NCBI GenBank assembly: GCA_001632425.1
Contig: KV425555.1
Span: 516,795 to 580,794 of the forward strand
DNA length: 64,000 nucleotides
Source of the DNA: Neolentinus lepideus HHB14362 ss-1
Lineage: Eukaryota > Basidiomycota > Agaricomycetes > Gloeophyllales > Gloeophyllaceae
Direction of reading: 5' to 3'
Below the pieces are notes generated by a model. That model searched no databases. It saw only the letters and a program-made list of their open reading frames with translations, and had not been told where the DNA came from. The position numbers and the translations under genes were made by a program. Position 1 is the stretch's first letter. Every line of letters begins with the position of its first letter. This document shows positions 45,365 through 58,146 of the stretch, piece after piece.

Positions 45365-47736
45365 TCATACATCGGCCAACACTTCCACGATAATCTCTTT
45401 CACCGTTCTTTTCTCCCACTCTAAATCCCCTTCAGGTGCTTTGTATGTGGGAGGCGGGCCGACAGCGCAGAACATGATGTTCCCCAGAATCTCTTCTTGC
45501 GGTCCGTCCCGTACGCGCACCCTATGGGACACAACTCGGGGTAGAACTTTTGCAACATCGACCTCCGATACATCCATTACCTCACGATCAGCTTGATCCT
45601 GATCCTCCTGATCAAGAGGATCCTCGTGATCAGCTTCTGACCGACTCCTCTCGCCCAACTTGCCCACAACATCACCGCCACCATCACCTTCCTTCCACTC
45701 CCAGCTCACTCTCACGGTTGTCATGTCGTCGATCTCATAATCCTCCGTCCTCGTCGAGCTCGTAACATTCCTCGAACGGGCATGCGACTGGGCGTCCTCC
45801 CACTCTTCTGTCGTCTTCTCGCCGGTCGTAAGCCGGATTAGGTCAGTCCCAGTGCTATCGCCGAAAATGACCCGGTGCGCGCGTACGAGGTCTTCCACAT
45901 CGATGTGCGCCCTCCTGGTGAGTAAAGTACCGTCCAGCTCTGGATGGTGTCGCGTGGCTGCGAAAAGGTCCGCGATGTAGAGGGACAGGGCCGGGTGGAG
46001 GTGCACCAGGGACGGATTCGCAGCGAGCGAGCGCAGAATAGCTAGCTCCGACGACGGGAGCATGCTCGGCATGACAGACGGCCCGGACGAATCCATGTCA
46101 TAGCGAGAACGTGGATGATGAGAGAGAATTGAATCTCTAATATTATTCGCGACAGTTATGTTGGCGCTCATCGCGAATCTGTCCAACTAGCGACACGCCA
46201 AGTCTAAGCATTACATCCGAACCAACCCGCGTGACACGTAGATGCTCACCAAGCCGTTATGAATAGATGGACGCTCTCGTTCGTCCCATGGGCAAACATA
46301 GACCACGATGAAGTCACCAGGTAGATTCCAGACTTCGCCTTCATCGTCGTCTAAAACGATGCGCTTGTCCGCTAGCATTTGCATGAAAGCCCTTTGTGCC
46401 GGAAGACCGACATGTTCTAAGCCAGAAATCACAACAGCTCTGGGCAAAGCTAACGGTGTGAACGGTGATGCGATGGCGGAATCGCTGTCCGCGAGAGCCT
46501 TCGCTACGGGCGGACGAGTTTTTGCACGTCGTCGCACTGTATCAGGCGTCGTATTGAACGAGACCTCGGAATGCTGCTCATCACGATTGCGGACAGGTCC
46601 TAATAATGACGATGTCGTAGTCGGAGTTCCATTATGACTCTGGTCTGAGGGGTTGAATAGATTCGGGCCAGACGCTGCTAGCTCGCTCGGATTTGACGAG
46701 GAACGAGGCAGGAAAGTCGTAGATGTGATGGTGCTATGTGATTTACGCGAGCTGGATCTCTTCTTCCGTGACGAAGCGGAGGCCGAGGGCTGGGAAAGAA
46801 AGAAAGAGCGGAGAAATTCACTGGGGCTTCGTTTGGACTTGTACTTCACTTTCTGGGTAGTGAAACCGAAAACGCTGGTTAAGATCTGCGTTGTAACACA
46901 ATATCAGCAACTGCATAAGACTGCTGGAGCGATGTTAGGCACGAGGATAAACTGAGACTCCTGGAAAGAAACCACAGGATTCGTATTCGATGGCCGATGT
47001 AACACCATCCTGCTGACTCCTCGGAGAGCATCAACGGCCCCGGAACATGGATCCGGACATAGACAGAAAGTAGTTATTTCAAGTCACGGCCAATGGTGTC
47101 ACCATGACGCTCTGTCATGAGAGGCTAAGCCGAGGTAGAGCATCATCTGTACATCAAGATAGAAGGGCTGGAGATGAACTGCAACCGGTCGATTTCCGGT
47201 TCCAATTCATCCCCAACAGTATAATATCTTCATTTGGTGCTCCGCAGGAGAGACAGAGCTGATCATAAGTAAGCAAGTTCGAAAATAGTGGACGATGATC
47301 CTGGAGGCACGAGGACGTATGGCACACCTAGATACTATACTCGCAGCATCAACGCCTGAAGAATGGACCCATAAGGCATGCGAGGTAAGTTTCGGATCTT
47401 CTCCTGCACTAATTGGAGTTATATCACTAGCGACTTGATACGGCGCTAGCAGAAGCGACGTCTCGAGCCCCACGGACCAACTCAAGCATTTCGCGACATC
47501 GCACTCAGAGTTGCAAGACTTACCGAGGCGGTGATCTTCTGGACAACGTTTGTATCCTCTTCTTTTGTGCGCAAAATGAGGTCTTTCTCACCGGCCACAA
47601 GACACAGCAGCAAGGACTGGAAGATGACAGGCTCTAGAGGGAGCGACGGGGCAGCTGTTTGAAGCCTGGCCAAAAGATCAGGAAAGTAGCCCACAGTCCC
47701 TGGGGGCGATGCGGAATGACCGGTGACGCTGGCCAT
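45365..47736 (-). CDS. MoxR/magnesium-chelatase-like AAA-fold protein without a visible P-loop
   Basis: The ATG at 47736 opens MASVTGHSASPPGTVGYFPD, and FQSLLLCLVAGEKDLILRT follows. At the place where MoxR/ChlI proteins have a Walker A loop, VAGEKDLILRT has no GxxGxGKT. After an intron comes ILTSVFGFTTQKVKYKSKRS and a Ser-rich insert. The next block is core-like: LPRAVVISGLEHVGLPAQRA, FMQMLADKRIVLDDD, LPGDFIVVYVCPWDERERPS and, across an intron at about 46200, IHNGLLDRFAMSANI. This mirrors the Walker B to sensor part (leader strand, then arginine-finger-like region). The C-terminal part SLYIADLFAATRHHPELDGT, with DVEDLVRAHRVIFG, matches the MoxR lid. It is probably an ATPase-derived scaffold. 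Its role is unknown. Confidence 0.65.
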
Positions 47737-48533
47737 CTAACGGCAACTAGCAATGATTCGTCTGTCAGCAAGGTCGTATGGTAAACAGATGTTGATGGAT
47801 GGCGAATACGGTAGTGCGCGGGTAATCACCGCCACTGATGATGCGTACCTGGACTAGGGGTGCAGATATCACAAGTTTATCGACGATGTTCAGATTTCAC
47901 CTGTGATTCAGGGCTTAACGAGTAGACTCGGGAACTGCAGGGACAGCTAAGCTATCCTGTGGACTTGAAGTTGTGGTACAGCGTTGTATGTCTGCGGCAG
48001 AATGGTTTAGATGAGATGAGATCGCGAATGTGAATCTCGCTTGCCAGTGCTCCGATTTCATTAAGGCAAACCTGGCAAAGCAGAAGGGCACGCAAAGGTT
48101 AAAGGTAGTTCATTTTGTGAACGCGCTGAATGTCGAGGACACGGTGAGACTTGGAGGGGGTTGCCACATGCCCTTCACGCGCCTCAACGTGATGGCCGGA
48201 CGTAAGCTTATGGGAGTATACATAAATAATGCGGACTGCAAACTTGAGACGCCCTGTCGACATGGCGATGCGAGAACTGAGAACTCATACGCAGTTATAG
48301 GAGCAGATGTAGTCTTGCAGGACCGGCTAGTCCGGGTTAAGCGCTTTTTCTTTTCTAAAACCATTTTAGGAATTTGCATTGGTGGCCTGTAACTTCTGTC
48401 AAGCTTTTCTTATCTGACCGACCACCCGACTCAAGGCGTGCAGTCCGCGTTTCACTTTCACCCGGCCTGGCGCTTTTCCTTCCCTCCTTACCCTCTTCCA
48501 CCACCCTTTGCGAGCGTTTCCGCTAGGAGACGC
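47737..48533. other. Divergent intergenic region
   Basis: Shared upstream region of the AAA-like gene and the membrane protein gene. The plus frame 48030-48392 is open for 120 codons but shows no motif, and I take it as chance. Confidence 0.4.
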
Positions 48534-51219
48534 ATGGCCGGCAGCACAACATTCACCGTCCAGATCGATGACTCGTCCCCCACTGTCTCTTACTTGCCTT
48601 ACCCAGACTCTTCTACTATTCCTCCGGATTTAATAGGCGGCTGGACGCCCTCGTTCTCCAATGCATCCTTGACGAGTCTAGGTGTAGTCGGAAGCGGTAC
48701 GAGCTTGCATACGACCTCCAGAGATGGCGCGACCCTCTCCGTCTATTGGTTTGGTGCGTGATCCACTTGACGCATAATGTACGTGCCGTCATACTGGGAC
48801 GGAGATAGGGAATGGAATCCAGCTCTTTGGGAACACGTCAGATGCAAAGTACGACATCTTCCTGGATGGACGACTTCAGGTGAACTCTTCGCTGGGAAGT
48901 AATATACTTGCGGAGTTTAGCAATCTAGCCAATGAAGATCATAACATAACACTCCTGACACAAATCGACACGCCTACTGCCGCGCTGTCGTTCGACAGAG
49001 CTGACATAACTGTTTCCACAGGCCTTGTCAAGTGCGTCCTCCTGTGTTCTGTCTACTCCACTATTCATGTTAGATCGCGGTTGCAACTATAGTGCTACGG
49101 TTGCATCCGTGCCTTTCGATGTCAAATCCATATCCTTCGCAGGCTCGTGGCAGTATCAGTTGTGGCCGGTGATCCCGGGACAGTTGCTCCCTTTCTACGT
49201 TTCAAACACGGCCGGTGACACCGCGACGTTAAATTTCAGTGGTCAGTAGGGTCATCTTTACTATTGATCACGGTCTTCTGATACACGTGCACCTGTCATT
49301 TCGTTATAATACTGTAGGGAGCGCCATCACTGTCTCGGGGTTCCGGAATGAGGGGTCTGGGCACTATAATGTCACTCTGGACGGCGTCACTACCTCGTAC
49401 GACGGCCAGTCCTCATTCACTGAGCCTGCTTTGCTGTTCTATGCTACGGGGCTCAACTCTTCTATGTCGCATTCTCTCACATTCACGAACGCTGACAACC
49501 GAACTACGGCCATCGATTCGGTGAATATAACAACGATCTCGGGAGGTTGTAGGTGTGTCCAAATCACTCTTTTCATCTACTTTCGAGGGAGCTGCGGCTC
49601 AATGTCTTCTATAAACCCAAATTTGAAATTCACCTAGATCGTGTGGCGGCACGGGCAGTCTTTCGTCATCAAGAGGCTATCCGCGAGGCACAATTATCGG
49701 ACTGGCGACCGCATCAGCGATAGCATTCCTAATCCTAATCCTCCTCATCATAATCTTCGTTTGGCGGCGGCGGCGTGCCATCTTGCACCGTGAGCGCTGC
49801 CGGGCAATGAACCTCAAGATGCCCTGGTCCCTCAAACGCGGGCGACCAAATTTTGTGGATATCGACCCTGACTTCGGCTCTGACGATGGCCACGGCATCA
49901 AGACACCGCCTGAGGCGCTGTCCAGGCCAATGAGCTATGTTCCTTTCCGCAAGTCGTCGCAGATGAGTTTCACTAAGGCCGGAGGGGTGCCAGTTTCCCC
50001 GTTTACGTCCCTTGCGCAGTTCCCGAGGCCCCCAAGAGAGTACGCGCCGTCGCCCCGGTGGGACAGTGCTGCGCGCTATTCTGATGTTATCGATATTACG
50101 AGACCGATGCCGCCCCCGATGTCGTCCCCGCCCGGTCGCCACCATACTCGAGACAGTAGTCGGGGCGGCCTCCTCGCGTTTGATGCGCAGATCGAGGAGA
50201 TCGAGGGTGAAGCCATGAACCGCGAGCGGAGCTCGCCAGATTTCCCCGTGTCAGTCGTGTCGAGGCAAACAAGGGAATATCCGACGCCACCGCAGATTGA
50301 GCACTCCGGGGATATCCCCTTCGTGTTAAGTGCCCGCTCGAACGGGACCAGGCATGCTTATGCGAATGTCCGCGACCGTACCGGCGGCGGCGTACCGGAC
50401 AGCCACTTATCCGAGGATGACCAACGGAAAGACGAGGAGTACTTGTCTGTAGGCAACGTCAGTCCTTTCAGACTCTCCTTCCCTCGCACAATCACTGGCA
50501 GATCCAGGCCGACTTCTCAGGTGCCACCACCGCAAGTCCCAGATGTCCCACAGGTGGCGGTCGAACACGCTGATCCCTCTGGTTCATCTGGCATGTCATT
50601 ACGACGTGCGCGTGACCAAGTCTTCTCGTTTCTCGATTTCTCTTCCTCTTCTTCAAGCAGTCGCCGGCATCGTTCCGAAATCTCCTCGTATTCCGGTGTG
50701 ACAACTCGCTCTCAGCCCTCGTCACTATACGCGACGGAACATATGCCCAGCAACAGGGATTCACTAGTCTCACAACCATCGCAGGCAACTAATCGCGTAT
50801 CTCTTTCAGCATCTGTCGAAACTAGGCCTGCAACACTTGGCATAGTCACAGAGCCCACCCTACCTAACGCGTCTCGCCGGACGTCGCGACGACTGTCAGA
50901 GATGAATTCTCCGACGGATAGTGTACCGATGTCGGTGTCTGACATCCAGTTCCGTCATCCGGATGATGGAGACTCGGATGTCAGCCCATCACGGCGCACT
51001 AGCGGTTCTCACCGTCCTCCACATCCGCCACTACCACAAAGCGCGCCCACCAGTCCATTTGTCACCCCGCCTATGATCGCGAAGAAGCTGCTTGGCCGAG
51101 CACCAGGTCCACCTGGCTCAACCAGCGCGACCTCAAATCAGGCCCGCCCTGTGGGACCGCGCCCCAGTTCAGCTGGGAAATCACCGGGATATATTCCAGG
51201 AATGATCAGACCACGGTAG
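48534..51219 (+). CDS. Single-pass type I membrane protein with beta-rich ectodomain
   Basis: The start ATG at 48534 gives MAGSTTFTVQIDDSSPTVSY. The ectodomain holds two similar beta-sandwich-like halves: SDAKYDIFLDGRLQVNSSLG in the first and GSGHYNVTLDGVTTSYDG in the second. Such repeats are common in agaricomycete surface proteins, and N-glycosylation sites are frequent. Near 49690-49770 lies one membrane helix (IIGLATASAIAFLILILLII), followed by a basic stop-transfer (WRRRRA). The cytosolic tail is about 470 residues, Ser/Pro/Arg-rich and probably disordered. There are about five introns (for example near 48750, 49035, 49240 and 49550). A classical signal peptide is not evident from this start, so an upstream exon is possible. 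Function unknown; a wall or sugar sensor is conceivable. Confidence 0.65.
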
Positions 51220-51680
51220 GACGGCAAACGCTAGAATGCCGGAACCGTCCGTCTGCTTCCGTTGGTGCTGCATTCCGTCTCGAGTTCTCAGCGGTTTACG
51301 CCACATATTCCCCACTAATACTGGGATGTTGGGATTTTCGTCATGCGAGGCCTATCTCCCATCTTCTCCGCTAGTGTAGCCTAAGACGCTACCTTCGTGC
51401 ACTAACCCGATGCTCACTCACGAACTACTCACGCCTTTCCCTATCCGGGTGCAAAAGGACTTCCCCTATCCTGGTTCAAAAGGACTTGTACATATACCGC
51501 ACTCACTTCTCTGAGTCGCCCTCGCATCTTGTATCCTTACAATACGCTTTTAACCACCCAACTACAGGAGTGGGTATACCACGGCCTTATTGTACTAGTA
51601 CTATCGAAGACAATAATGGTGGGTGCCACCGTCGAATCTGATTCTCGTGCGAGAGATGGAGCGCGGGCACTCTCGTGGGC

Positions 51681-54600
51681 TCAAGAACCCGGCGCAGTGT
51701 CCCTTCTCAGGCCACTGGCGAAGCTGACAAACCGCTTCACGTCCATGAACACGTCGCGCTTCTGCGGCGTGCCCTCGGCCTTCTGCTGGGAAGCATCCAT
51801 GCTGGGGGAGGGACTCGTCAATGGAGGGGACACAAGGCCATCGGCTTTTCCGGCTAGCAAGCTCGGCAGGTTGATTCGGCTGCTGCTGGGACTCATCAAG
51901 CTAGGAGTCTGAGACGCCGTGGGAGGGTCCATGTCCAGTGAGGACAAGAAAGAGGTGCTTTCAAGGTCGGGTTTTGTGCTCGTCGTGGTGACGAATGAAT
52001 CGAGCAAGCTGTTCTGTTCAGCCTTGGGGGTACCTTTGAGGTCTAGGATCTGTACACGTATGTCAGAGAAGCGGGAGTTGACACAGATTCCGTAGTATAC
52101 ACACTTTCTGGAAGTTGGAGAACGAGTCATCACCGATTAGCAGAATATAATTGAGGATAAAGCCATCCGGAGGATCCTGGGAAGCAATCGGTCATGCACG
52201 AGTGTATGCCGTGGTGACAAACCCACGTACCACAGGCGTTACAATAACTTTCAGCAGTGCCTCCAGCCTCGTGGTACTCTTGGTAACACTGCGAGTATAA
52301 CTATATCCAGCAATTAGCGGCGCAATTGCAAATAAAGGCTTGACTAATAACACATACCTAGATGACGAATCTGACGAGAACTTGAGCAGCGAAGCTTTGA
52401 CCGCTTGCAAGTCAATCAGTAGCTAACGTCACGAAACGCACCAGAACGTCAAATAACGGAAAAAGGCACGCTGTCGACGACATACCTGCTCAGCACCGAT
52501 ATCCTTTAACGGCCGACTCTTCACAAGCGCATTCGTAAACCTCGTGAGGATCAGACTGCGCATGGGCACCAATTCAGACGACATACTCATGCAGCCCAGC
52601 AGCGACTCACCTCGACGCTTTATCCAAGAAATTCCGCCAATACTTTTTCTGCTCGACCATGGGTCGGACCGTGTCCACGACGCTTTCGACACCGCCCACC
52701 AGCTCCGTGACGTACGGCGACTGACCCGAAACCTGGCTCACGGCGCCCCAAGCAGTGCGCGTCAGGGTGGCGAATGCAGGCTCGCAGGCCGCTTCCAGCT
52801 CTCGGAGTAGGATGCCGATAGATCCCGAGACGACGCTAGCATACATTCACAAAGTACTTAGACGTTGGGTCGGGCGGACTGAAGGAGAAGATAGGACAAA
52901 CCTGACGAAGATATCTTGCTCAACTTGGAACGTCATCTTGTCCTTGTACTCTTTATCCACTTTTTCACGGATCGTCTCTTCTAGCTATACCCGTCTCAGA
53001 TGAGCTTGTCTATAATTCATCCCAGGAGGAGGATACCTCGGCTGCCGTCCGTTGACAATAATCCGCTGTATTAATCAACATACACGCATTCTTCAATTCG
53101 CCCCTGTCCCATCTTGCGTCCATCGACTTGCGTGGCCGAGGCGTTGGCCTTAAAGATAAATAGTGAGCACATTCAGCCACCCAACTTGGGTAAGGAGGAC
53201 ATAGTCACCTTTTCAGCTCTGCAAGTAACACCTCCTCCGCATACACCCTCAGCCACTTCTTCAATATCTCCCCAAGATCAAACAGAGTCTTCCCCGCCGA
53301 TAGCTTTGCACATGCCTCCAGACTCTGTCTGTAAACATAAAACAGTTCCGTCGAACTCGGCAATACTACCACTGGGCTCTCATTGTCTTCATGTTCAGAG
53401 ACAGAAGGGGTGTCCAGAGACGGGCGGGACTTGGTGACTTTGGAGAGAGAGAGGTGCGGGACGAGCATATTTGAGATGGCTCTGCGGAAGGAGGACCAAT
53501 GTTAACAAGCACATATATGAGGAGGAGGAAAGACTTCACTTGTCCTGCGCGTCTACAAACACACCTAGATGTGGCTCGAATGCGGATGAGATGGACTTGA
53601 CGGGACGCGTGACGGAGGCAATTTCCAATATGTCTTTGAACTAGACGCGAGTACATGCATATACCGTCAGAGCAAGGGAGATAATAGAACGTACTGGCGC
53701 GACCAGTTTACGAGACATAGATGCTTCAAAATCAAGTGTCTGCTGTAAAGTGTCGAGAAGCACCTTCACATCAAGGGAAGAGCCGGCTTTCGACAGTAGT
53801 CCAACCATATCTTCCCTACACCGCACGCCCCATTCATATACAGGTCTTACACAACCCTGCAAAACACGCACCGAGTCAGATCAACAAACTTTGCCACCAG
53901 CCCCCACTCCACCTTCCACCCCTCCGGCCAGACGCCCTCCTCCTGCTCATGACTCGCAAGCACCCTCCCAAACCACCGAAATCTCCTTTCAACATTATCA
54001 AGACCCCCGGCTTCGTCCGTCGCCTTAAATATCTTGCGATACTCGCGCAGCTGAAGGTTGAGGTATCTGTCCACAATCTGGGAGCGCACATCTGGACCCA
54101 GGAGATCGGCGATCAGACAGGCGGAGTGGAGGGTTGCGGGGGAGGGGGCGGTGGCAGCATGCAGATGGCTTTTGGGAAGGAAATCAGTTAGGATGGGAAG
54201 AGGGAAGGAGGGGAAGGGGACCGAGAGGAGAACGTACTAGGCTTCGAAATCGTTCTCGATCTTGGTGCGCAAGTCACCTTGGACTTCTTGGATGCGCTTC
54301 CAGAGCTGGGAGATGCGTTGGATGGAGGTGTAAGACTTGAAGGTGGCTGCAATCTCTTTCACGGCCTATATACCAAGTATTCAGGGTGTGGAAAGCGCGT
54401 TCGACGAGCCCATGGTGCTCACTCCAAGACTGTTGATTATTTCGTCATACCGTTTTTCTACGACCTGTTCTTCCAGCTGATTTAAGGCATTGACTGGAAG
54501 CATTCAGTCTCGTGAATAACGTGAGCGGGTGGAAGTAGTGAAGTGACACACCGAGCATCTGAAGTCTCTTCAGAGTCGTCATACTCAATATGAGATTCTT

Positions 54601-55116
54601 CTTCGCTAGATCAAGGACTTGTATGTCCTTCGTGATATTCCTGACGACAGCTTCGGACTCAGCAGCCTTCTCTCGTATGCGGGACATTTGCCCCAGTAGA
54701 TCCTGACATAAGTCAGGTCATTAGTTCGCATGAAGGTGATAGTCAAGTAACCGTATACATACGGATATCATCTCCTGTATGAGCTGCATCCTCCTCGGGT
54801 TTTGGTCTCTCCGCAATTCCTCCTGCAATGAATCAATCTCTTTCTGAAGCTGCTCCTCATCTTGAGCAAGTCTTGCTTGAACGCTCTCAATCTGCGACAG
54901 CGAGGTCTCTGATACAAGTCAACTTCAAGTCCATGTGCATTGTGCACATGTACACCACGTACCGTTCGGGAAGTATGAATTTATCACCTGTACTGTATTG
55001 AAGTCGCCCACGAGACTATTGTGAGAGTCATTCTCTTCGTCCTCGACATTCAAGACGCGCTGCAACGAGAGGAGAAGCTCGTGGGGGAGACGGTCGTCGG
55101 TACGTGTTCTGTACAT
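51681..55116 (-). CDS. VPS53: VPS53, GARP tethering complex subunit
   Basis: VPS53 joins VPS51, VPS52 and VPS54 in the GARP complex, which tethers endosome-derived vesicles at the trans-Golgi. The start at 55116 gives MYRTRTDDRLPHELLLSLQR, then VLNVEDE and FNTVQVINSYFPN. A long coiled coil follows: LSQIESVQARLAQDEEQLQK, RMQLIQEMISDLLGQM and REKAAESEAVVRNITKDIQV. Next come LDLAKKNLILSMTTLKRLQM and NALNQLEEQVVEKRYDEIIN, the family's most conserved stretch. Later exons give LWKRIQEVQGDLRTKIENDF, VRSQIVDRYLNLQLREYRKI and FGRVLASHEQEEGVWPEGWK. The C terminus is Ser/Pro-rich and ends FASGLRRDTAPGS at 51681. More than ten short introns; none of the breaks of the left-arm copy are present. The gluconokinase stop lies 99 bp upstream. 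Confidence 0.9.
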
Positions 55117-55215
55117 GGCGAAGAGAAGTGGCGGCGGCCCGCGCGTATGACAACAGCATCTCGACAACTGCACATCACCTCATACATACCATACATAGGA
55201 ATAAAATACTTCTAA

Positions 55216-55916
55216 TTATTTATGTGACGATTCTACCGTATCTAGGGGACCCGCTAACCTGCCCAACTCCTCCAATGCGTCCTCCAGCTGCTTCTCCGTC
55301 ATATCCTCTGCTCTTACCACGACCACCGCATCCTCGCCCTCCGGACTCTCCAAATCTCTCAACTGACTGTCTAACATTCCTACCTTCATATAATGTCCCT
55401 GCCGCTTCTCCATCCGATCTTTCAACAGCTCTCTATCTCCCTTGATAAATACAAAATACGCCGGCAGTACATTCGGATGGGGCGGATCTAGGTGATCTGG
55501 TACAGACTTGGGCTTGTACGTCCCTCGCAGGATGTCGCGGTAATACTTCTTCAGAGCGGAGCATGTCACGATAATGCCCCGTCTGCTCGTGTGCGCCTCG
55601 TCATTCTCCTGCTCTACGGCGATATGTTCAGTTCTCGTGCGGATGAGCTCGAGCCATGGTTCACGGTCAGCATCGTTCAAAGGGTGCCCCGCGGACATCT
55701 TGTCGATGTTTGCTTTTGGGTGCAGCTCGTCGCCCTCAATATATGGCATCCCGAGGCGTTTCGAGAGAGCGGTGGCGAGTGTTGTCTTGCCGGTCCCGCA
55801 AACACCCTGTCCTGGTGTAAGTCTTTCTGTCAGCGAGAAATGATTCAACGACGAACCATGACCACCACAAGCATCGGATGATACTGCTTCGGATGGGGCG
55901 TGTCCGTGTCTGTCAT
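55216..55916 (-). CDS. Gluconokinase
   Basis: Phosphorylates D-gluconate to 6-phosphogluconate with ATP, feeding the pentose phosphate pathway. Exon 1 starts at 55916 (MTDTDTPHPKQYHPMLVVM) and is joined over a 53-nt intron to GVCGTGKTTLATALSKRLGM, the P-loop. Then comes the family signature EGDELHPKANIDKMSAGHPL with NDADREPWL. Further family motifs are RGIIVTCSALKKYYRDILRG and the lid region FVFIKGDRELLKDRMEKRQG with HYMKVGMLDSQLRDLE. The protein ends at 55216 after about 215 residues, normal for the family. No sign of this gene survives in the left arm. Confidence 0.93.
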
Positions 55917-58146
55917 GATTGCAGTCTAATATGCTCAGCAAGAAGTAACGTTGGAAATTGGAATGGAGTCGAGCAACACGTCAACCGTAAGCTTGAGAAT
56001 GTGGTCTGGATGAGGGTAATACAGGGAGACAGGGACGCAGCGGCTGAACACGATGGGGGTAACATCGGACAATTTGGATGAGACAATATTAAATTATCAA
56101 TGTCAGTCCTGGTGTCCGACGGCCCGAAGAGCCGGACAGCAGGTGCAACTCGAAAGCACTGGCGTTGTGTTCAAATCAGTACGGCATAGTGTGTACACCA
56201 TGTATATTATAAAGTATAGGATCATTAGATACTCGGTCCACGGGTTGAGGTCGGAGCAACAAGCTAATTGTACAACAGCATGAAAGGCCGGATACAACCC
56301 ACAGTATAGTTAACCGTATTAAATGCAGTACCGCCTTGATTTCCTCGTGTCCTTGATGCACCAACACTCCTTTCTACAGGCACAGAATGTCATTTCCCTT
56401 TGGGACTGACACTCCCTGCCCGTCCTAACAAAGAGAGCGCAACCAAGGGAATTGTGATTATTCGGTCGCTGCGGCGTTGACGTCGTACTAAGATGTCCTG
56501 GAGTCTACTAACCTGTCGCTGGGAAGAAGAGGATCACTTGCAATGTTGGCGTGCGGGGTCAAACACCTCTGGAGGGAATATTCAGATAGTCAGTCATACT
56601 CTCTTGAACCTTCCAATATAGACACTCATCTGTCATTATTGTCCCCGAGCGGCAGACCCACATGAACCCCCAAGGCGCGCTGACATTAACCCCACTTAGC
56701 CGCAGGAGTAAATCAGTCTGTGGGGTTTGGCTCCGAGGTACAAAGTTAGGAGAGCACATCGGAATTTTCAGGATGGCGGACAGGAATCTTCTAAACGCGC
56801 GAATAAGACAGTAGAAATAACTGTGAGACGAAGGCAGAGCAGATATCGCTGCGAACGCGTAGAGAGCTAGTGATCCCCTAATCGGTAAGGCCGGGGTGGT
56901 GGGCGGGTTGTCCGTCTGAAACGGATCTGTGTCTTCAGGTATGAAAAGTATGCGTACAATGGAAATGGCTGGGAGACGAGCAATAGAATTTGGCATACTC
57001 TTTGAAGAAGAGAGTAACGATGACGGTGATCACCTAGTACGACAAGGTGCCGCAAGTCTTTGGAGTCCAGGCACTAAGTCGGTTGTGTGGCGTATTGGCT
57101 ACGCCAAGTAATAGGGTTAATGGTGCGTGGCTATCGATTTTCTCCACAAGGTGGCAGCCGAACACATGTCGATGAGGGAAGTGGAGGCCATATGCATCCT
57201 GACTTTAGAGTGTCCATGTACGTGGAATTCCGAGGCCCAGAACCTCACAGTGGTCATAAGTACGAACCGAAATTCTTGATTGGCCTTCAATCAATATTAC
57301 TGGTCATAACCCGCGGACTCAAAGTGAACATAACTACATGGAATTCAGGGGTTGCACTCAGCAGACGCGAAACTACTCACAGGATTCTGTGTTTGAGAAG
57401 AGATGAAGGAAACGGGGTCAGCGCAACGTTCACAGACATTGACAGCTTTCCTTCTCATCTGAAGCAAGAGAGTAGACACTTCTGGAGTTCGACTCTCTGA
57501 GAACCTGCAATATGTTGATCAAAATATATTCCCAAGACCCAAAAGATTACCGTTTACCCCCATTTCGGCATGTTCACAAACATTTTGCACTGTACAAAAG
57601 ACTGCAACTCCTACTGCTAGACTGAATGTGCCACTGCAGTGCAGCAGAAGTGATATGAAAACTTCACATCAGAACCTTCCGTTCGGATTGAACGCGATAA
57701 CATCGATAACTCGAATTTGGGTCCGTGATCGACGGCCTAACTTACACCCGACACTCCAAAAACAGTGAACAATGGGCGTTACTGCCGTGACGTGACCATC
57801 GCGTAACCACACGCGTTCATTCGAACGAGCCACAACACGAAGCCTGGCACCGAACATAGCCGTATAAGCTTCGAAGGTAGGCCTAAATAGAGATGTATGA
57901 CTCGCGCAACGGATCCGATACTAATGATATTTAGTGTTCTCTCCAGCTAAGCGGATTCTACACGTGTAGCATTGCTGTGCAATTGGCGAAACGAACAGTG
58001 ACCTTCTTCCTCCTTTGGTCGTATATCGCCACGCTTCCACGGTTTGTCCATGTTTTATTTTATTTGTTCCATGTTTTGATATTTATTGGACGCGCGTTCG
58101 AATTCTGCCACCTCGTCTCTTGCTCGCCTCCCACCACCTATCCAAT
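55917..58146. other. Spacer between gluconokinase and FunK1 copy C
   Basis: No gene was recognised up to about 57440. The minus frame 56559-56996 (145 aa) has a hydrophobic stretch but no motif or splice chain. From 57447 the sequence matches the left arm (30530-30692 and 29945-30016), and from 57660 it matches the FunK1 5' flank. The empty sites of both left-arm transposons are here. Confidence 0.5.

Noticed and set aside
48030..48392. 120-codon plus frame upstream of the membrane protein gene
   Set aside because: No motif, no splice chain, and it overlaps the shared promoter region of two divergent genes.
56559..56996. 145-codon minus frame between gluconokinase and FunK1 copy C
   Set aside because: A hydrophobic patch but no domain. 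The region falls in the 2.8-kb piece lost from the left arm without trace of selection.
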